The position numbers and the translations under genes are program-made. 47,347 nucleotides of DNA. Origin: Candidatus Aphodocola excrementigallinarum (GTDB lineage: Bacteria; Bacillota_I; Bacilli_A; RF39; UBA660). The notes under the pieces were generated by a model, which saw only the letters and a program-made list of their open reading frames with translations, was not told the DNA's origin and ran no database searches. Location: the NCBI GenBank assembly GCA_018714855.1, contig DVMT01000053.1, positions 1-47,347 of the forward strand, written 5' to 3'. Positions within the stretch are counted from its first letter, which is position 1. The number at the start of each line of letters is the position of its first letter. Of this stretch, positions 9,225 to 17,876 are shown one piece after another.

Positions 9225-11804
9225 ATGGTGATAACATTGAAAGATAAAATTATGCGTTTTATAAAAAATAACAAATGGCTTTTACTTACTTTTTTATTAT
9301 CAAGCGTTGTTGTAAGTATAATATACACTCTTCAAAAAATCGCACCATTTGGAAACAACTCAATGCTAGACGTTGATTTTTACCATCAATATGGACCTTT
9401 GCTTAATGAGTTATATGATAGGATAAAATCTGGTGAATCACTTTTATATTCATTTAATACGGCAGGAGGTATGCCTTTTTATAAAAATTTTGCAAATTAT
9501 TTATCTAGTCCTTTTAACATTATTTTGTTTTTGTTTAAAAAAGAAAACATCGTAATGGCTTTTTCTATAATAATTGGTTTAAAAGTTATTTTTGCATCAA
9601 TTACCATGCAGCATTACTTAAATAAAACTTTTAAGAAAAATAACTTTATTACCATGATATTTGGCTTGTTATACGCTTTATCGGGCTATTTCTGTGCTTA
9701 TTACTGGAACATAATGTGGCTTGATGGAATGGTGTTCTTACCAATTATAATGCTTGGTATAAATAAAATAATTGAAGAAGAAAAACCAAATACTTATATT
9801 ATTAGTCTTGCTGTTATGCTTTTTGCAAACTATTTTATTGGTTATATGATATGCATCTTTAGTGTTATATACTTCCTTGGATTATTCTGGTATAAAAACA
9901 ACTTTAAATTAAAAAACGTAGTAAAAAAGTTCTTAATGTTTTTTATATCTTCGCTTGCAGCAGGAGCATTGGTAGCGTTTATCCTTCTTCCACTTTTTTA
10001 CTCGATGTCATCAATTAGTGCAACGGGGGATTTGTTTCCTTTGGCATCATCATCGTTTTCCATTACGGACTTTATATTTAATCATATAACAGGCGTTTCA
10101 AGAACGGTTTTTGCAAGTGATATATTACCGCTTCCAAACGTATATCCTGGATTAATATCGCTTGTTTTAATAGTTTTATTGTTCTTAAATAAAAACGTTA
10201 ATATAAGATTTAAAATATTATCAGTTATCGCTATTTTATTTTTCTTCTTTTCATTTAACATAACAACCTTTGATTTTATTTGGCATGCATTTCACGTTCC
10301 AAATGATTTGCCATGGCGATATTCTTTTATATATACTTTTGTGTTAATAGTTATTGCGTATTATTCTTTTATCAAATTAAAGGAAGTATCGTTATTTAAA
10401 ATATGTATATCATTTGGTATAATCGCGCTAATCATTTTATTAGCATCTAAATTGAATTTTGAAAATTTAAATGATGCTAAAATAATTACTTGTATAGTTC
10501 TTTTAGCTTTATATTTTATAATATTTGTTTTATTAAAGAATAGGTCTAATAAAATTGTTTTATGCGTTATTTTAACGCTTGCCGTTTCATTTGAAGTGAT
10601 TTTTGGTATTAATTCAAACTGGAGTATTGATCATGATATAAAAACGTTTATGCAAGATAAAAAACCTTACATAGATTTGATCAAAGAAATAAAAAAAGAC
10701 GATAATGGTTTATACAGAATTGAAAAAACAGATTATTTAACCTTAAATGACGGAGCTTGGTATGATTATCATGGTATTTCTGTGTTTTCTTCAATGGCGT
10801 ATGAAGATACTGCTAAAGCACAAAGAAATCTTGGATTAGCAGGTAATAACATAAATAGTTATTATTATAAGTATTATCAGACACCAGTTTATAACACGAT
10901 GTTTAACGTAAAATACTTATTAGGAAATTACATTGAAAATGATTATTACGTTCCAATAGATGTAAAAGATAATCATGCTTTAGTAGGTTATAACTATTCA
11001 TCATCAATTATGTATGCAGTAAATAATAAATTAGAAGATTTATCTTTAGTCAGTTATAATCCGTTTTTAAATCAAAGCAATTTTGTAACCTTATCAACAA
11101 ACGTAAAAGACATATTTAATAAGGCCCAAGTTACAAGTGTTACTGGTGCAAAAATAACAGAAGATGATTTTTATAATAATTCAAATGGTACTTTTAATTA
11201 CGAGTTAACAGGAAAAACAAATGAATTTACCTTTAACATAGATAATGTATATCAAAAGAATTTATATTTATACATCGGCGGTGAAAACGTTAGCAGTTTT
11301 ACCGTAAATGGTTCTTATTATTCTTTAACTTCTGATGAGTACTTCGTATTTGATACTGGTAGGATATACGATGATAATTTATCTATTACGATTTCTTTGC
11401 AAAGTTCTGATAATGGTAACGTTATATTTTACGCGTATTATTTAGATGATTCTAAGTTTAAAGAATTTTATGATGAAATAAAAGATGAAGCGTTAAACGT
11501 TAAAAGATATAGCGATACTTTAATAGAAGGAGATGTAAATGTTAATGATGATAAATTAATGTTTACCACGATTTCTTATGATGATGGATGGACGGTATAC
11601 GTAGATGATAAAAAGGTAAAAACAAAAAAAGTTATGGATGCATATTTAGCATTTGACATAGATGAAGGAAAGCATAACATAAAATTAGTATATTATCCAA
11701 AAGGGATGACATTAGGAGTAATAATAACGGGTATTTCTCTAGGATTGTTTCTTATTTACAACTTTAAATTTAAAAAAACAAGCCAAAAATCTAATAAAAG
11801 ATAA
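9225..11804 (+). CDS. YfhO family membrane protein
   Basis: DVDFYHQYGPLLNELYDRIKSGESLLYSFNTAGGMPFYKNFANYLSSPFN; multi-TM. TTG at 9237 may be the real start. Confidence 0.85.
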   Translation: MVITLKDKIMRFIKNNKWLLLTFLLSSVVVSIIYTLQKIAPFGNNSMLDVDFYHQYGPLLNELYDRIKSGESLLYSFNTAGGMPFYKNFANYLSSPFNIILFLFKKENIVMAFSIIIGLKVIFASITMQHYLNKTFKKNNFITMIFGLLYALSGYFCAYYWNIMWLDGMVFLPIIMLGINKIIEEEKPNTYIISLAVMLFANYFIGYMICIFSVIYFLGLFWYKNNFKLKNVVKKFLMFFISSLAAGALVAFILLPLFYSMSSISATGDLFPLASSSFSITDFIFNHITGVSRTVFASDILPLPNVYPGLISLVLIVLLFLNKNVNIRFKILSVIAILFFFFSFNITTFDFIWHAFHVPNDLPWRYSFIYTFVLIVIAYYSFIKLKEVSLFKICISFGIIALIILLASKLNFENLNDAKIITCIVLLALYFIIFVLLKNRSNKIVLCVILTLAVSFEVIFGINSNWSIDHDIKTFMQDKKPYIDLIKEIKKDDNGLYRIEKTDYLTLNDGAWYDYHGISVFSSMAYEDTAKAQRNLGLAGNNINSYYYKYYQTPVYNTMFNVKYLLGNYIENDYYVPIDVKDNHALVGYNYSSSIMYAVNNKLEDLSLVSYNPFLNQSNFVTLSTNVKDIFNKAQVTSVTGAKITEDDFYNNSNGTFNYELTGKTNEFTFNIDNVYQKNLYLYIGGENVSSFTVNGSYYSLTSDEYFVFDTGRIYDDNLSITISLQSSDNGNVIFYAYYLDDSKFKEFYDEIKDEALNVKRYSDTLIEGDVNVNDDKLMFTTISYDDGWTVYVDDKKVKTKKVMDAYLAFDIDEGKHNIKLVYYPKGMTLGVIITGISLGLFLIYNFKFKKTSQKSNKR

Positions 11805-11911
11805 ATTTATTGTTTAAATTTATCTTTTTTTGTGTTAGAATGTTTATAGTTATAATATGAGGGTAATGTTTATCTTCATGTTATTAAGGGGTTAGAAAAA
11901 GGAGGTTAGTT

Positions 11912-12934
11912 GTGATAGGAACGATTGAAAGAATTAAAAATAGCGTTTTATTAAAATGTAGTACCTTAAATGACGAAATCATATCTAAAACCTTAAATGA
12001 GATAATTGATACTAGAATATATCGTTTTTGTGAAGAAATGATTAGTATGATAGGAAACGTAGGTGATTTTACTGAGGAAAAGTTAAGAGAATCAGTTAAA
12101 AATGAAATAAAAACACCAATTATAAAGAAAATCAAAAGAAAGTTATTTATAGATTCTTTAGCACTTCAAATTACCAATGATACTTTTATAGAAGATAACA
12201 TAAATGGTAAGATAACACTTGATAAAATTAAAAACACTTACATAAAAGAGTTAGAAAACAACAAAAGTTCTAATCAGTTAAACATGACTGAGGACTTAAA
12301 TTTAGACGAAATTATAAATAATTTAAGATTATACGTAGATCGTAACATTGTTAGTTTAATAAGTGAAAATAAGTTTTTATCAGGCTCTGTTGTTAGTTTG
12401 GTAGATAATTTAAAAAAGAATCTAGAAGATGATTTAAAGAAAATGATAGATGATGCTGATTTAAAATATGAAAATATTTTAATAAGTGAATTAAATGAAG
12501 AAAGTAAAGAAGAAAAAGGGGATGATGTTATGCTTGAGAGCCTAGCTTTAGAAAATGATGCACTTAATAATATAAGTGAGGAAAATGAAGCAAAAGAAGT
12601 AAATAAATTTGAAAAATATGATGATATGACTTTATTTAATAAGATGATATTAAGCCTTAATACCGAGGAAGAAAAATTATCTAGGTTAGAAAGTAAGTTA
12701 GAACAAAATAAAAAAGAAGTTGATGAAAAACTTGCTGCAACTAATAAAAACATTGAGGCTAATATAGAAAGAGAAAATACCTTATCTCAAAGAAAAGTCC
12801 AATTAGAAAATAAAGAATTAGAACTTAATTCTAAATTATCAGAGACGGAAGTTATCTTCCTTAACATGAAACCTCTTATAAAAGGTTTAAATAAAATTAA
12901 GGATTCTAACGAGGGAGGTAATACTAATGAGTAA
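11912..12934 (+). CDS. Uncharacterised coiled-coil protein A
   Basis: Long ORF, RBS GGAGG, overlaps next ORF; C-terminal coiled coil. Confidence 0.7.
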   Translation: MIGTIERIKNSVLLKCSTLNDEIISKTLNEIIDTRIYRFCEEMISMIGNVGDFTEEKLRESVKNEIKTPIIKKIKRKLFIDSLALQITNDTFIEDNINGKITLDKIKNTYIKELENNKSSNQLNMTEDLNLDEIINNLRLYVDRNIVSLISENKFLSGSVVSLVDNLKKNLEDDLKKMIDDADLKYENILISELNEESKEEKGDDVMLESLALENDALNNISEENEAKEVNKFEKYDDMTLFNKMILSLNTEEEKLSRLESKLEQNKKEVDEKLAATNKNIEANIERENTLSQRKVQLENKELELNSKLSETEVIFLNMKPLIKGLNKIKDSNEGGNTNE

Positions 12935-14282
12935 ATTATTAAGTAGTGTATTAGATAAAATAAGTGAAAACAATAACGAATACAGAACGGAACTTCGTTC
13001 GCTAAATAATAAGATTGATGAAAAAACTACTACTTTAATAGGTGATGTTGTAACGCTTTCTGGTTACATGGTAGATTTTTCTAATGCGATTAATTTAGCT
13101 AAAGACTCTTTAGTTAATCCTATCGCAAGAATAGTAGAACAATACGTAATAAAAGATTTAAGAAGTGTAGAGACCGTAAATGAACAATTTATAGAAAAAA
13201 TAAATGATAAATTAGAAAACGAAAACGTAAATACTAAAGAAGAAAAAGAAAAGTTTAATAAAAACTTGAGTTCTTTATTAAATGATAAGTATTTAGAAAT
13301 AGTTAAAATAAAAAGGGTTCCTTTTACCGATGAATCCGGATCTAACGAAGAAATAGAAAACACGGTTAATGGTTTTATTTCAAACTTAGTTTCAAACGTA
13401 AACGTAGATAATGATCGATTAAATAACATAGTAAATGGCTATAAGGCTGAAATATACGCTTTAATTAGTAGTTTATTAACTAAGATTAGTACTTTGTATT
13501 TAAATAACTTTGTAAATGAAGTATCTAGTGCATTAGAAGTTACCGATGGTATAGATGATGAAGTTAATGAAAATTTAAATCAGGATACAAATGATTTTAA
13601 ACCATTTATTCCTGAAATAAATCCGGTTCCACAAAATGATATTCCTTTTGCTAATACTGAAGATCTTGATTCTAAACAAGAGGAAAATAAAGGCATTGAC
13701 ATACCGGTAATTCCTGATATACCACCGATTCCATCTATTCCAGAAATAGAACCTGAATTTAATAAAGAAGAAATAAAACCAATGGATGTTAATTTGCCAA
13801 CCTTAGAAGAAGTAAAAGAACCTCAAACCGAAGAAAAACCTAAAAAAACTTATGATGTTGAGGAAATACTTAAAATAGCTAAATCACCGATTGTAGCTAC
13901 TCCAGAAGAAACACCAAAAAAAGATGATTCATACGTTAGTGTTGAACCAATTGAAGTAAAAGATGAAAAAAATAACTTAGATGCTGAATTTGATGCAAGA
14001 GAAATAGTTGAAGAAATGATAAATAGATTTACTAAAAGATTAGATCAAATAGATCAAAGAAAAGCTAAATACGAAGAAGAAACAAACAAATTAAAAGAAG
14101 ATGAGGCCTTTGTTAATGATCTAATTAAAAGCTCTAAGCAAAAGAAAGAAGAATTGGATGCTTTTGAAAAAGAATTAGATGAAAAAGAAAAGGAATTAGA
14201 TGAAAAACAAAAAGAACTAGATAAAAAGATAAATGACATAATGCCATTTGCAAATGCTGTTTTAAAAAGTGAAGAATCTTAA
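12927..14282 (+). CDS. Uncharacterised coiled-coil protein B with Pro-rich linker
   Basis: PVIPDIPPIPSIPEIEPEF linker; ELDAFEKELDEKEKELDEKQKELDKK coiled coil. Confidence 0.7.
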   Translation: MSKLLSSVLDKISENNNEYRTELRSLNNKIDEKTTTLIGDVVTLSGYMVDFSNAINLAKDSLVNPIARIVEQYVIKDLRSVETVNEQFIEKINDKLENENVNTKEEKEKFNKNLSSLLNDKYLEIVKIKRVPFTDESGSNEEIENTVNGFISNLVSNVNVDNDRLNNIVNGYKAEIYALISSLLTKISTLYLNNFVNEVSSALEVTDGIDDEVNENLNQDTNDFKPFIPEINPVPQNDIPFANTEDLDSKQEENKGIDIPVIPDIPPIPSIPEIEPEFNKEEIKPMDVNLPTLEEVKEPQTEEKPKKTYDVEEILKIAKSPIVATPEETPKKDDSYVSVEPIEVKDEKNNLDAEFDAREIVEEMINRFTKRLDQIDQRKAKYEEETNKLKEDEAFVNDLIKSSKQKKEELDAFEKELDEKEKELDEKQKELDKKINDIMPFANAVLKSEES

Positions 14283-14299
14283 AAAAAGATTCTTTTTTT
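14273..14299 (+). terminator. Rho-independent terminator
   Basis: AGAATCTTAAAAAAAAGATTCTTTTTTT. Confidence 0.85.
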
Positions 14300-14353
14300 G
14301 TAATTAAATTAACATATTATCATATAGTTAAGTAGAAAGATTTGGAGGATAAT

Positions 14354-14866
14354 ATGATTAATAAACAAAAAATATGGTTTTTAACATTATTTAGTTTGAT
14401 ATTAGTATTAAGCGTGTATTACATTACCATGCCAAGTGATCTTCTTTCTGTTACGGCATCAAAAACAACAGATACTACCACAACTACCAAAGCAAGTAAA
14501 ACAACTGAAACGGTTAGTGAAACGGACGTATTAACGGCACTTCAAGTTGAACTAGATGAAGAAAGGCAAGCGTTAGCTGCAGAATATAATGAAATATTAA
14601 CAAATAAAGATACTTCAACCGAAGAGAAAAATAATGCTTATGACGGATTAAAGCAAATTGACGAAATAAAAGCACAAGAAGAAAAGTTAGAAAAAATATT
14701 AAAAGATAATTTAAAACTCGATAGTTTTATAAAAATTGATGGAACAAACATAAACGTTACGGTAAAAAAGAAAGATCATGATTATTCTCTAGCGAACAGC
14801 ATAATGAGATTAATAAATGAAGAGTATGATACTAAAATGTATGTTTCGGTAAAGTTCCAAAATTAA
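14354..14866 (+). CDS. SpoIIIAH-like protein
   Basis: MINKQKIWFLTLFSLILVLSVYYITMPSDLL N-terminus and C-terminal ring-building-like domain. ORF track start 14342. Confidence 0.75.
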   Translation: MINKQKIWFLTLFSLILVLSVYYITMPSDLLSVTASKTTDTTTTTKASKTTETVSETDVLTALQVELDEERQALAAEYNEILTNKDTSTEEKNNAYDGLKQIDEIKAQEEKLEKILKDNLKLDSFIKIDGTNINVTVKKKDHDYSLANSIMRLINEEYDTKMYVSVKFQN

Positions 14867-14946
14867 GTACCTTTTTAATGTTTTCTCATAAAATAATATA
14901 GAAAAAATATTAAAAGACCTCTTATTTATAAGAAAGTGGGGAAATC

Positions 14947-15153
14947 ATGGGAAAACGGGTACTAACTAAAAGAGAAAAAGAAATTTTTGATTTATTAATA
15001 ACTAATAAAACCACAAAAGAAATAGCAGATCAATTAGGAATAAGTGAAAAAACGGTTAGAAATCACATATCTAATGTTATGCAAAAACTTGGAGTAAAAG
15101 GAAGAGCATGCGCTGTAATTGAACTTATAAAATTAAATGAGATTAAATTATAA
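14947..15153 (+). CDS. GerE-like LuxR-type HTH regulator (stand-alone)
   Basis: LTKREKEIFDLLITNKTTKEIADQLGISEKTVRNHISNVMQKLGVKGRACAVIELIK. Confidence 0.85.
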   Translation: MGKRVLTKREKEIFDLLITNKTTKEIADQLGISEKTVRNHISNVMQKLGVKGRACAVIELIKLNEIKL

Positions 15154-15178
15154 AATCGCATATTTAATGCGATTTTTT
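15153..15178 (+). terminator. Rho-independent terminator
   Basis: AAATCGCATATTTAATGCGATTTTTT. Confidence 0.85.
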
Positions 15179-15203
15179 CATATCATTAAATGGAGGATTT
15201 ATT

Positions 15204-16160
15204 ATGCTAAGAAAATTTGCTTATAACAGAATTTTCAGAACTACAGGAATGCTTTTACTTTTTTTACTATTACTATTATTTCCAGCATCTAAAGAGTATT
15301 CTTTAGAAGATGAAAATACCTATACCGTTAGTAATACGGTGTCTTTAAACGAAGTTTATTTAATTGATAAAGATGGATACGTTGCAAGAACTAAGGCAGC
15401 AATTTTTGGCAATGATGATGAAGATTATGCTAGAAATCTAATGGAATTATTAATTATTGATGGCAAATACGAAAGTAAAATACCTAATGGTTTTAGAACG
15501 GTTATACCCTCTGATACTAAAATAAATGAAGTTAAATTGGATAATGATAGCATAACGGTAGATTTATCAAATGATTTATTAGAGTTAAAAAACGATACTT
15601 TAAAAAAAGCTATAAGTTTAATTACTTATAATTTAACTACGATTGATAACGTAAAGTATGTTTATTTAAAAATAGATGGTGATTTACTAAGTACCTACCC
15701 AAATAGTAATATGATGATATCTCAGCCTTTAACAAAGGAAGATGGAGTAAATACTTATTATGATGCATTTAACTATAAAAACGTTAGTAAAACAACGATT
15801 TACTACGTTAATAAAAATAATAATGACTATTATTATGTACCAGTAACTAAAATAAGTAATGATAATCGTGATAAAATAAAAATAATAATTGATGAACTAA
15901 CGTCGTCTCATATATATGAAACAAATTTAATGAGCTTTTTAAACTATAATACAAAATTAATTAGTTATGATTTAAAAGATGATGTATTAACACTTAATTT
16001 TAATGAATATTTATTTGATGATACAAATGATAAAAGTATATTAGAAGAAGTAATATACTCAATTTCATTATCAGTTAGGGATAATTATGATGTTAAAGAA
16101 GTCGTTTTTAACGTTGATGGTAACGAAATTACAAAAAGTGTGTTAAAAAATATTGAATAA
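15204..16160 (+). CDS. GerMN-domain (GerM-like) protein
   Basis: Two GerMN-like segments: YARNLMELLIIDGKYESKIPNGFRTVIPSDTKINEVKLDNDSITVDLSNDL and KIKIIIDELTSS...LKDDVLTLNFNEYLF. Confidence 0.75.
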   Translation: MLRKFAYNRIFRTTGMLLLFLLLLLFPASKEYSLEDENTYTVSNTVSLNEVYLIDKDGYVARTKAAIFGNDDEDYARNLMELLIIDGKYESKIPNGFRTVIPSDTKINEVKLDNDSITVDLSNDLLELKNDTLKKAISLITYNLTTIDNVKYVYLKIDGDLLSTYPNSNMMISQPLTKEDGVNTYYDAFNYKNVSKTTIYYVNKNNNDYYYVPVTKISNDNRDKIKIIIDELTSSHIYETNLMSFLNYNTKLISYDLKDDVLTLNFNEYLFDDTNDKSILEEVIYSISLSVRDNYDVKEVVFNVDGNEITKSVLKNIE

Positions 16161-16210
16161 TTATAAATTTTGAGTTATAATTGATTTGTTCATTTAAGAA
16201 CAAACAGGTT

Positions 16211-16287
<77 letters not shown>

Positions 16288-16298
16288 TTATTGATATT

Positions 16299-16325
16299 AA
16301 AACCTAGCGATAGCTAGGTTTTTTA
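16299..16325 (+). terminator. Rho-independent terminator after tRNA
   Basis: AAACCTAGCGATAGCTAGGTTTTTT. Confidence 0.85.
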
Positions 16326-16405
16326 TATACTAGAGAAATGGTATATATTGAAAAAATTTAATGTATGTAATCGAACGCATATGTGTTAATATAATAAATA
16401 TTAAT

Positions 16406-16440
16406 CAAAAAGATCGGCTTTTATCCGATCTTATTTTTTT
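16406..16440 (-). terminator. Terminator for lipid kinase gene, possibly bidirectional
   Basis: AAAAGATCGGCTTTTATCCGATCTTATTTTTTT. Confidence 0.75.
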
Positions 16441-17371
16441 ATTTTATTTTTCTTTTTAAAACTTTTACCGGTTTTGCAATGCTAAAGGTAACGTCTTTAT
16501 TTGCCCAGTCTGGCTTAATACTTGATTTTTCACCGTCATTATCAAATGAAAATGCTGGATAAGTATCATTAAAGGTGAGTTTAATATTGCTTGTTTTATC
16601 CATTATTAAATAGTCTTTATACTTATTTAAATCAACGTCATTTCTTAAATAGTCACGTACTACTTTTGCAATTAAAGAAGCACTAGGTTCTTTAATTAGA
16701 AGAAGTTCTAGTTTTCCATCGTTTAAAATGGCATCTTTATATATATTTATGCCTGCGAATCCCTTTGAGTTTGATACCGCACCTAATATACAATCAGTGT
16801 TACCTTTAATATTATCTGTTTCATAACTTATGTTATATTTAACTGGCTTTTTAATTATGTATTTGCTAGCGTATAATATGTATCCGCCTTTTTTTAAAGA
16901 TCTTTTTAGTATGGAAGGTGTTACGTAAGGTACGTGCGCTAAATAACCAAAAACAGATGTGTAACAAGCTATTTCATCATTTACTTTAAATGAGTCCATT
17001 AATGTTACTTCACCGTTTAATATATCACGAGTTATTTTATCAGCGTCCTTATATCTTACATCTAAGTTCTTAGCCATGTCATTTGCGGTACCGGTTGGAA
17101 CGTGTGAATATAAACCTTTTTGATCAATATTGTTATAACCTTTATATGCTTCACTTACCGTACCATCTCCACCGAGCGTTATAATAAGCGTATTTTCATC
17201 ATCTAATTCTTCTATTAGTTTTGTTATGCTTCCTTTTTCATTACTTTTAAAAATGTCTAATTTATAACTTGAATTTTTTACGACATCATAAATTTGATTT
17301 AGTTTCTTCTCGCTAAAACCAGTTGATACTGGATTATATAAAATATTTACTTTTTTAATGTCTTTAATCAT
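16439..17371 (-). CDS. Diacylglycerol kinase-family lipid kinase (DagK/YegS-like)
   Basis: NILYNPVSTG; IITLGGDGTVSEAYKG; VPTGTANDMAKNLD. Confidence 0.9.
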   Translation of the reverse strand: MIKDIKKVNILYNPVSTGFSEKKLNQIYDVVKNSSYKLDIFKSNEKGSITKLIEELDDENTLIITLGGDGTVSEAYKGYNNIDQKGLYSHVPTGTANDMAKNLDVRYKDADKITRDILNGEVTLMDSFKVNDEIACYTSVFGYLAHVPYVTPSILKRSLKKGGYILYASKYIIKKPVKYNISYETDNIKGNTDCILGAVSNSKGFAGINIYKDAILNDGKLELLLIKEPSASLIAKVVRDYLRNDVDLNKYKDYLIMDKTSNIKLTFNDTYPAFSFDNDGEKSSIKPDWANKDVTFSIAKPVKVLKRKIK

Positions 17372-17550
17372 ATTAAATAACTCCTAATTGCAACTATAAT
17401 AACATATTTTAAAAAAAAATAAAGATTTTTTGATATTTTTAAGGGGATTTTGAAATAAATAGAGAATAAAAAGGTAGGAAGTAGTTAAAAGTACTAGCTT
17501 TGTTTTCTATTTTTTATTTTGAAAATAAAAATAGAAAGTAGGTGATGCTT

Positions 17551-17634
17551 ATGAGTTTTAGATTTGAAATAAAATTTAATCTAAAACTAATCATCATATT
17601 ACTTTATATAATGATCATTTTGATTATTATATAA
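17551..17634 (+). CDS. 27-aa hydrophobic peptide MSFRFEIKFNLKLIIILLYIMIILIII (candidate type I toxin)
   Basis: ATG preceded by AGGTGATG RBS; 5' UTR hairpin at 17503-17537; not in ORF track because of size. Confidence 0.5.
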   Translation: MSFRFEIKFNLKLIIILLYIMIILIII

Positions 17635-17640
17635 AGTAAG

Positions 17641-17675
17641 AAGAACAGAGCAAAGTAAATACTAGCTCTGTTCTT
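17641..17675. terminator. Hairpin possibly serving as bidirectional terminator
   Basis: AAGAACAGAGC/GCTCTGTTCTT perfect 11-bp arms; weak U tracts on both strands. Confidence 0.45.
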
Positions 17676-17730
17676 CAATTGTTATTATAACTTTTGGAAA
17701 ACAACTAGTAAGCTGCTTCCTTACGTTTAT

Positions 17731-17759
17731 ATTATAATTAAAAACCAAAGTAGTTTCAA
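17731..17759 (-). promoter_or_regulatory. Minus-strand promoter (candidate antisense RNA)
   Basis: On - strand: TTGAAA - 17 nt - TATAAT, directed toward the 27-aa ORF. Confidence 0.55.
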
Positions 17760-17876
17760 TATAAATGTAATAACCATTATATGTTTTTTTAAAAATATAA
17801 ATTTTTTAAATTTTTTCATTTTTTTAGGGGAATTTTAAAAGTTATGGCTAATTATAAGTATGAGGAGGTGATAAAA

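Larger units (their letters stand above)
17491..17676 (+). repeat. Pair of direct repeats (TACTAGCTTTGTTTTCT / TACTAGCTCTGTTCTTC) flanking a tiny ORF
   Basis: Near-identical 17-mers starting at about 17492 and 17660. Confidence 0.6.

Noticed and set aside
12274-12753. Minus-strand ORFs opposite the coiled-coil genes (12274-12753, 13064-13429, 14054-14239)
   Set aside because: Ser/Phe/Leu-rich mirror translation of Glu/Lys-rich coiled coils; the plus-strand ORFs have RBSs and operon structure.
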